A stretch of 12,089 nt of DNA. Origin: Anaerolineales bacterium (lineage in GTDB: Bacteria; Chloroflexota; Anaerolineae; Anaerolineales; Villigracilaceae). A program made the translations under genes and the position numbers. Positions 6,806 through 12,089 of this stretch are shown in pieces; position 1 is the stretch's first letter, and each line of letters starts with the position of its first letter. The DNA is taken from assembly GCA_015489255.1 (NCBI GenBank), contig WGAD01000234.1, positions 1 through 12,089 of the forward strand. The letters run 5' to 3'. The notes beneath the pieces were generated by a model. That model saw nothing but the letters and a program-made list of their open reading frames with translations. It ran no database searches and was not told the origin of the DNA.

Positions 6806-7869
6806 TGAAACACGTACTGGTGACGGGAGGCGCCGGATTTATTGGCTCCAATTTTGTTCGTTATTTGCTGCGCGTTGAACCCGATGTGCAGATCATTAAT
6901 TTGGACGCGCTCACATACGCGGGCAGCCTGGAAAATTTGCAGGGTTTGCCCCATGAGAGGCACGTCTTCGTGCATGGCAACATTACCGATCGCACCCTGG
7001 TGACCGAACTGTTTGAGAAGTATCAGATCGATACCGTGGTGCACTTTGCGGCAGAATCTCATGTCGATCGTTCTATTCTGGGGCCGGCGCCTTTCATCGA
7101 AACGAACATCGTCGGTACGTTTACTTTGCTGGATGTCGCCCGCGAGAAATGGGCTGGCCGTCAAGACGTGCGTTTTCACCATGTATCCACGGATGAAGTA
7201 TATGGTACGCTGGCGCCTGATGCCCCGCCATTTTCGGAGACCACACCCTACGATCCCCGCTCGCCCTATTCAGCCAGCAAGGCTTCCAGCGATCATCTGG
7301 TACGGGCCTATTGGCATACCTACGGCTTGCCTGTTAGTCTGACGAATTGCTCCAACAATTACGGCCCCTATCAGTTCCCCGAGAAGTTGATTCCATTAAT
7401 GATTCTGAACGCCTTGCAAGGCAGACCCTTGCCGGTGTATGGCGATGGACAACAGATCCGCGACTGGTTGTATGTAGAAGACCACTGCGAAGGGATTTAT
7501 CGTGTCTTGCGATCTGGACAGGAAGGGGAGACCTATAACATCGGCGGCGGCAATCAGCCCACCAACCTGGAAATCGTCCAGCGAATCTGCGCCCTGCTGG
7601 ATGAACTGGCGCCTGCGGGCGCGCCGCACGACCGATTGATTACCTTCGTGCAAGACCGTCCCGGTCACGACCGGCGTTACGCCATGGACACGCGCAAAAT
7701 GCAAACCGAACTGGGCTGGCAACCGCACGAATCGCTGGAAAGCGGCTTGCGGCGCACGGTGCAATGGTATCTGGAGCACTTGGATTGGGTCGCTGCGGTG
7801 ACTCGCAAGAGCGATTTTAAAGACTGGCTAACAGCAAATTATGATCAAAGGGAGCGAAAACAGCAATGA
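6802..7869 (+). CDS. rmlB: dTDP-glucose 4,6-dehydratase
   Basis: NAD-dependent extended short-chain dehydrogenase converting dTDP-glucose to dTDP-4-keto-6-deoxyglucose (EC 4.2.1.46), the substrate of the upstream-encoded WecE. Product 355 residues, normal for RmlB. The Rossmann site is [10 protein letters not shown] (7-16). The catalytic set is STDEVYG with D131/E132 and YSASK with Y156/K160. [20 protein letters not shown] is the usual substrate-binding region, followed by [16 protein letters not shown] and [10 protein letters not shown]. The first ATG (6802) overlaps the wecE stop and has GGAGG ten bases upstream. A second ATG follows directly (6805) and is equally possible for the mature N-terminus. 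The 4-keto-6-deoxy product is shared with rhamnose synthesis, but no rmlC or rmlD is in view, so the amino-sugar branch is favoured here. Confidence 0.96.
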   Translation: MMKHVLVTGGAGFIGSNFVRYLLRVEPDVQIINLDALTYAGSLENLQGLPHERHVFVHGNITDRTLVTELFEKYQIDTVVHFAAESHVDRSILGPAPFIETNIVGTFTLLDVAREKWAGRQDVRFHHVSTDEVYGTLAPDAPPFSETTPYDPRSPYSASKASSDHLVRAYWHTYGLPVSLTNCSNNYGPYQFPEKLIPLMILNALQGRPLPVYGDGQQIRDWLYVEDHCEGIYRVLRSGQEGETYNIGGGNQPTNLEIVQRICALLDELAPAGAPHDRLITFVQDRPGHDRRYAMDTRKMQTELGWQPHESLESGLRRTVQWYLEHLDWVAAVTRKSDFKDWLTANYDQRERKQQ

Positions 7870-8738
7870 AAGGCATCATCCTGGCTGGTGGACGCGGCAC
7901 GCGCCTGTATCCATTGACGTTGGGCGTTAGCAAACAATTGCTGCCCGTGTACGACAAACCGATGATCTATTACCCGTTATCTATGTTGATGCTGGCGGGT
8001 ATTCGTGATGTGCTGATCATTAGCGATCCGCTTAACCTGCCGCAGTTCCAGCGCTTGCTAAGAGATGGATCGCAGTGGGGGGTGCGCTTTTCCTACGCCG
8101 AGCAGGCTGCCCCGCGCGGGTTGGCGGAAGCGTTTATCATCGGGCGCGATTTTGTCGGACAAGACCCAGTGAGCCTGATTTTGGGCGATAATATCTTCTT
8201 CGGCACCGGGTTGCGAGGCCTCCTTCGGGCGGCGGCACAACTGGATACGGGCGCACTGATTTTCGCCTATCCCGTGCGCGATCCGGAACGTTATGGTGTG
8301 GTCGAATTCGACGAAAACTGGCAGGCGGTCAGCCTGGAAGAGAAACCGGCCCGGCCCCGCTCGCATTATGCCGTGCCCGGCCTGTATTTTTACGACAACC
8401 GCGTGCTCGAGATGGCGGCCAACTTGCAACCTTCGGCGCGCGGTGAGCTAGAGATCACGGATATTAATCGCTTGTATCTGGAAAGGGGCGAATTGCGCGT
8501 GCAACCGCTGGGGCGCGGCGTGGCCTGGCTGGATGCCGGCACACATGAAACTCTTTTGCAGGCCGCTAATTTTGTGCAGGCGGTGGAGGAACGGCAAGGG
8601 TTGATGATCAGTTGCCCGGAAGAGGTGGCGTATCGGATGGGGTTTATTGACCGCGAACAATTGCTGCGCCTGGCCTCGGCTTTCGCGCACAACGAGTATG
8701 GCGCTTATTTGCAATCCCTGGCTGAGGAAGCGGTATGA
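7866..8738 (+). CDS. rmlA: Glucose-1-phosphate thymidylyltransferase
   Basis: Nucleotidyltransferase forming dTDP-glucose and pyrophosphate from dTTP and glucose-1-phosphate (EC 2.7.7.24), the first committed step feeding RmlB. The 290-residue length is typical. The nucleotide-binding signature [11 protein letters not shown] (8-18) is followed by [16 protein letters not shown] with K23, metal ligand D108 in [19 protein letters not shown], and the dTDP-sugar enzyme ending [13 protein letters not shown] then [13 protein letters not shown]. The ATG overlaps the rmlB stop (ATGA), with AAGGGAG eleven bases upstream. The downstream membrane protein begins inside the rmlA stop. In rhamnose operons rmlA often leads. 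Here it comes last of the four sugar-nucleotide genes, as rffG-rffH (rmlB-rmlA) order is kept in the enterobacterial antigen cluster. Confidence 0.96.
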   Translation: MKGIILAGGRGTRLYPLTLGVSKQLLPVYDKPMIYYPLSMLMLAGIRDVLIISDPLNLPQFQRLLRDGSQWGVRFSYAEQAAPRGLAEAFIIGRDFVGQDPVSLILGDNIFFGTGLRGLLRAAAQLDTGALIFAYPVRDPERYGVVEFDENWQAVSLEEKPARPRSHYAVPGLYFYDNRVLEMAANLQPSARGELEITDINRLYLERGELRVQPLGRGVAWLDAGTHETLLQAANFVQAVEERQGLMISCPEEVAYRMGFIDREQLLRLASAFAHNEYGAYLQSLAEEAV

Positions 8739-10753
8739 ATCTCTATCTCTTGCAGCAGCAAATGTGGCCAGGCCTGGGGTTTGATCTGTTCTTCGGGCTG
8801 ACGATCCTGGGAGGGGGCTGGCTGCTGGCGCGCAGTGCCTTTCGTTTGCGACCAGCCGAGCGTTTTGCAGTTGGCCTGGGCCTGGGGTTGTTGCTGGATG
8901 TCTTTTTTATCAATTTACTGGGACGCATTTTGCCGGTGGCTCAGGTTTTTTTGCTGGCCCCGACTTTGGTAGGGGCCGTAGGCTTGTGGGCTGCGCGCCA
9001 GCGAGGCTGGAGGCGCGTGCCCTCAGTGGAATGGCAGGCGGCAGCCTGGCAGGCTGTTGCCATCGGTGGATTGACGGTCGTCTTCTGGGGGATGCAGCGG
9101 GGTATGTACATTCAAGATGACTATTTTCACTTGCCTTTGCTTTCTACCCTGGCCGCTGGCAATTTCCCGCTGCAGTTTCATCTTAACGCCGATATCCGGT
9201 TAGATTATCATTACGCCCTGCACCTTTTGGCTGGCGGACTGGTTCGTTGGGGAGGAATGACGGTCTGGGGCGCCTGGGATGGTGTGCGTTCGCTGGTGAT
9301 TGCGCTGACGCTGGTGTTAGGTTGGTTGTGGGGCAAACGGATCACCCGGCGTAGCGCTGGCGGTTGGATGCTGGCTTTTCTGTTGGCCTTTGGCAGCGGC
9401 ACGCGCTGGTTGTTGTTGCTTGTGCCTGCTGGCATTGTCCAGCGCATGGGTGCTGGGTTGACCCTCTGGGGCTCCTCGGCGGCGACCGGCCCGGATTTGT
9501 TAACCAACCTGACCCGTCCCTGGGCCATCGGAGGCATGAGTCCACTGGACGTTCCTTTTGCTTTCGTTAATGGGTTCTGGTACCCTGTCACCATGGCATG
9601 GGGCGGCTCTAGCTCGCTGGTTATCATGACTTTGTTGCTGCTTTTGCTGGTCTATCCGCGCCGTCCGTTGAATGCAGCGCAGACGGTGATTTGGGTGGCG
9701 CTTCTGGCTGTGTATGCGCTGGTGGCGGAATATCAGTTTGTTTTCTTGCTGACCGGCATGGGCGTCATCTGGGTGCTCTGGGGGTGGCGTTATCGTCAGC
9801 GGGGCGAGACCCATTTACGCGTTCTGTTGCGGCAATGGGCAGCTCTGGCGGCGGCCTCGCTGCTGATGGCTGGCGTGCAAGGCGGCGTGCTCAGCGGGTT
9901 GTTGCGCGGGGTGTTATCTCCCGCTGCGGGAGAGGCCGGTTTTGGTTATGCCGGTTTTTCCGTGCGCTGGCCGCCGGCCCTGGTTTCTGGACATTTGGGC
10001 CCGCTTATGCTCAACGACCCCTGGCAGGTCTTGCTGGCGGCCTTTGAGATTGGGCCGGTGTTATGGCTGGTCCCTTTCCTGCTGGCCTTGACCTGGCGTT
10101 GGTTGCAGCGGTCGGAACGCGCGCATTTGGAAGCCGCGCTGGTGTTGGGGGCATCCATTGGGTTCATCTTGCCTTTGTTCTTGCGCTATGGTATGGAACG
10201 CGACCAAGCGCGGTTGTTTTCAGCGCTGTTCGTTGTGTCGTTGCCCCTGGCGGCGCCGCGCTTGTGGTTGTTGGTGGAACGGCGCAAAGGTCACCTGCAC
10301 CATTTGTTTTGGGCGGGCTATGGAATGACGGTGTTTGCCGGTCTGGTTTTGTTTGCGCTGCAGCTGCTTTCTGCCAAAACACCGTTGTTGAGTGAATTTA
10401 TCACCTCGGCAGATGCTCGCCTGGCACGTCAGGTGTGGAACCAGCTGCCCCCCGATGCACTGGTGTTGGACCGTCTGCCGCCGCGCGGTGTAACCGTCAC
10501 CGGAAGGCTGACGCGCTCCAGCGTGACGACTTATCGAACGTTGCCGGAGTGGGAATCTTTGATGGCGGATCTCGATCCGTATCGAGCGGCGGCGCAGGGC
10601 TTTGATTTTATTTATATGGATGGCAAGTGGTGGAACGATTTGAATGCCCGGCGTGCTCGTTTCGAGGTAGATTGTGTCCGTTGGCTTTATGCACCGGACG
10701 ATCTCTTTGCCGTTCAATCACGCTGGCTGCTCGATGTGAGGGAGTGTCGATAG
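8735..10753 (+). CDS. Polytopic membrane protein, probable GT-C glycosyltransferase
   Basis: 672 residues with roughly eleven to fourteen hydrophobic helices, then a soluble C-terminal part of about 120 residues (from ~551). After the third or fourth helix comes [13 protein letters not shown] with D128/D129. An acidic pair in the first large outer loop followed by an aromatic and His is a hallmark of GT-C enzymes such as the ArnT and PMT-like families, which use polyprenyl-phosphate sugars outside the membrane. A second His-rich outer segment, [10 protein letters not shown], follows. The C-terminal domain contains [14 protein letters not shown], typical of the periplasmic tails in such proteins. 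No specific family name is assigned. Strong GAGGA six bases upstream and the ATGA overlap with rmlA fix the start. The location suggests it uses the sugar made by this operon. An O-antigen ligase or polymerase role is less likely given the DD motif position. Confidence 0.72.
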   Translation: MNLYLLQQQMWPGLGFDLFFGLTILGGGWLLARSAFRLRPAERFAVGLGLGLLLDVFFINLLGRILPVAQVFLLAPTLVGAVGLWAARQRGWRRVPSVEWQAAAWQAVAIGGLTVVFWGMQRGMYIQDDYFHLPLLSTLAAGNFPLQFHLNADIRLDYHYALHLLAGGLVRWGGMTVWGAWDGVRSLVIALTLVLGWLWGKRITRRSAGGWMLAFLLAFGSGTRWLLLLVPAGIVQRMGAGLTLWGSSAATGPDLLTNLTRPWAIGGMSPLDVPFAFVNGFWYPVTMAWGGSSSLVIMTLLLLLLVYPRRPLNAAQTVIWVALLAVYALVAEYQFVFLLTGMGVIWVLWGWRYRQRGETHLRVLLRQWAALAAASLLMAGVQGGVLSGLLRGVLSPAAGEAGFGYAGFSVRWPPALVSGHLGPLMLNDPWQVLLAAFEIGPVLWLVPFLLALTWRWLQRSERAHLEAALVLGASIGFILPLFLRYGMERDQARLFSALFVVSLPLAAPRLWLLVERRKGHLHHLFWAGYGMTVFAGLVLFALQLLSAKTPLLSEFITSADARLARQVWNQLPPDALVLDRLPPRGVTVTGRLTRSSVTTYRTLPEWESLMADLDPYRAAAQGFDFIYMDGKWWNDLNARRARFEVDCVRWLYAPDDLFAVQSRWLLDVRECR

Positions 10754-10754
10754 C

Positions 10755-11393
10755 ATGGATTTGTTCACTTTGGTTTTGCTGCGTCATGGAGAGTCGGAGG
10801 GAAATGCGCGCCAGATCTATCAGGGGCAGGCCGATTTCCCGTTGACAGAGCGCGGACGAGCGCAGGCGCGGGCGCTGGCCGCTCGTTGGCGTGCGGAGCG
10901 CCGGCAATTCGAGGCCGTATTGACCAGCCCGTTGCGCCGCGCCCGCGAGACGGCGGAGATCGTCGCTGCGGCCCTGGGACTGGAAATAGAACTGGACCCG
11001 TTGTTGATGGAGCGGGATAACGGCTCCCGGCGGGGGCGGACCGCGGCAGACCCGGATTGGGTGCCGACGGAAGCCTTGCCGCGCAGCCCTTTTCGCACGG
11101 TTTTCCCCAACGCCGAAAGCGATTGGCAGTTGTACTTGCGCGCGGGTCAGGTTCTTCACCACTTGTTGCAACGTCCGCCCGGGCGCTACCTGCTTGTTTC
11201 TCACGGCGGGTTGCTCAACCATTTGGTGTTGGCCATCCTGGGGCTGACGCCGCGCGGCACTTCCGGGCCGCGCTTTCGCTTTGGCAACACCGGCTTTTAT
11301 GAGTTTACCTATTCGCCAGAACGGCATTCCTGGTATGTGCAAGCCAGCGATACAGGGCATTTGCAATCAGCGAAAGGCGGCTGCCATGACTGA
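10755..11393 (+). CDS. Histidine phosphatase family (phosphoglycerate-mutase-like) protein
   Basis: Cytoplasmic phosphohydrolase or mutase of the two-histidine superfamily, 212 residues. The catalytic core is complete: LLRHGESEGN with phospho-accepting H11 and R10, SPLRRARET (58-66) with the phosphate-pocket Arg, the acid E86 in MERDNG, and SHGG with the second histidine H150. The substrate cannot be read. The family includes phosphoglycerate mutases, phosphoserine phosphatases, CobC-type and broad phosphatases. It starts one base after the stop of the membrane protein, with GGGAG ten bases upstream, and its end overlaps the next gene by eight bases. It therefore belongs to the same transcript, but a role in the glycan pathway is only possible by association. 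An unusual feature is the segment after the acid (NGSRRGRT), which lacks the aromatic residue common at this place. Confidence 0.9.
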   Translation: MDLFTLVLLRHGESEGNARQIYQGQADFPLTERGRAQARALAARWRAERRQFEAVLTSPLRRARETAEIVAAALGLEIELDPLLMERDNGSRRGRTAADPDWVPTEALPRSPFRTVFPNAESDWQLYLRAGQVLHHLLQRPPGRYLLVSHGGLLNHLVLAILGLTPRGTSGPRFRFGNTGFYEFTYSPERHSWYVQASDTGHLQSAKGGCHD

Positions 11394-12089
11394 ATTGCGC
11401 GTGCTTTCGTTTGGCGCCGGCGCCATTGGGACGTACATCGGCGGTTCGCTGGCTCTTGCTGGGCATCGGGTGAGCTTTGTAGAACGCCCACCGGTGGCGG
11501 CGGCGTTGCGAAAGCGCGGCCTGATGCTGGACCTGGGGCGCGATCCGCGCCGCGGCGCGGCAGGACGCCTGCACCTGTCCCCCGATCGGGTGGGGGTGTA
11601 CGATGACCTGTCTGCCGCGCTGGCTGCTGGACCCTACGATGTAGCCCTGTTTGCGCTAAAATCCTACGATACCCGTCCGGCGTTGGAAGCCATGCGTCCC
11701 TGGCTGGAGGCCATGCCGCCCGTGCTTTGCTTGCAAAACGGGGTAGATAACGAGCCGCTGATCGCGGATTTCCTGGGCCAGGAACGGGTGATTTATGGCA
11801 CGGTGACCTCGGCGGTGGGGCGGCTTTCGGCTGGCGAGGTGGTTCTTGAAAAATTGCGCGGCATGGGGGTGGCTGCCGGGCATCCGCTTTCCGAGACCCT
11901 GGCAGAGGCGTGCGACCAGGCCTTGCTCAACGCCCGCTTGTATCCCGTGGCGGCGGATATGAAGTGGTCGAAAATGTTGACCAACCTGGTAGGAAATGCC
12001 ACCTCGGCCATTTTGGACATGCCTCCCGGGGAGATTTTCCGCCATCCCGGGTTGTATCGCCTGGAAATGGCCCAGTTGCGCGAATGCCT
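11386..12089 (+). CDS. panE: Ketopantoate reductase-like dehydrogenase, N-terminal 234 residues
   Basis: NADPH-dependent reductase of the ApbA/PanE family, which in the known case reduces 2-dehydropantoate to pantoate for coenzyme A synthesis. The frame has no stop and leaves the window; full-length relatives have about 300 residues or slightly more, so the C-terminal end is missing. Visible are the dinucleotide fold SFGAGAIGTYIGG (8-20), LFALKSYDT in the position of the family's K-S/A-x motif, LQNGVDN, and the active-site helix KWSKMLTNLVGNATSA. In that helix K196 and N200 match the catalytic Lys and Asn of E. coli PanE (K176/N180, from memory). The ATG lies eight bases inside the phosphatase gene. 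Ketopantoate reduction has no evident link to the sugar genes. Many family members act on other 2-oxoacids or are uncharacterised, so the symbol is tentative. Confidence 0.85.
   Translation, partial: MTELRVLSFGAGAIGTYIGGSLALAGHRVSFVERPPVAAALRKRGLMLDLGRDPRRGAAGRLHLSPDRVGVYDDLSAALAAGPYDVALFALKSYDTRPALEAMRPWLEAMPPVLCLQNGVDNEPLIADFLGQERVIYGTVTSAVGRLSAGEVVLEKLRGMGVAAGHPLSETLAEACDQALLNARLYPVAADMKWSKMLTNLVGNATSAILDMPPGEIFRHPGLYRLEMAQLREC

Noticed and set aside
5675..8738. Rhamnose (dTDP-L-Rha) biosynthesis as the purpose of rmlA/rmlB
   Set aside because: No rmlC epimerase or rmlD reductase is present in the window, while a WecE aminotransferase and a GNAT are interlocked with these genes.

Overview
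The window is an ordinary-looking bacterial chromosomal segment of moderately high GC. It has strong Shine-Dalgarno sites, consensus sigma-70-type promoters and a very tightly packed operon. The overall look (aerobic glycerol catabolism next to envelope sugar genes, a moderately GC-rich genome, protein style) suggests a non-enterobacterial environmental lineage, perhaps Chloroflexota/Anaerolineae. That assignment is a guess from general resemblance, not from a marker gene. No mobile element, CRISPR array, phage gene or rRNA was seen.

Left end (1-625), transcribed leftwards: a partial gene of unknown function leaves the window at base 1. It has its own near-consensus promoter (285-314) and a leader of about 120 nt containing two adjacent hairpins. 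Upstream of it is a self-contained tRNA-Asn(GTT) unit: perfect TTGACA-17-TATAAT promoter, tRNA at 472-544, intrinsic terminator at 439-462. Bases 315-427 show nothing I can support.

Glycerol block (626-4031), rightwards: glpK (glycerol kinase), a 229-base spacer, then glpD (FAD-dependent glycerol-3-phosphate dehydrogenase). Together they convert glycerol to glycerol-3-phosphate and then dihydroxyacetone phosphate, with electrons passing to the quinone pool. No glycerol facilitator gene or regulator lies in view.

Glycan block (4028-10753): the stop of glpD overlaps the start of a polyprenyl-phosphate-type family 2 glycosyltransferase. Then follow, by overlapping start/stop codons, a WecD-like N-acetyltransferase, a WecE aminotransferase, RmlB, RmlA and a large polytopic membrane protein resembling GT-C glycosyltransferases. 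RmlA, RmlB, WecE and WecD together would make dTDP-4-acetamido-4,6-dideoxy-galactose (dTDP-Fuc4NAc), the sugar known from enterobacterial common antigen, starting from glucose-1-phosphate and dTTP. The two glycosyltransferases are the natural candidates for moving a sugar onto a lipid carrier and then, outside the membrane, onto an acceptor.

Right end (10755-12089): a histidine-family phosphatase and a ketopantoate-reductase-like gene (cut off by the window) continue the same run of genes. From glpD through the last gene there is no gap larger than one base, so glpD to panE-like is most simply one transcript.
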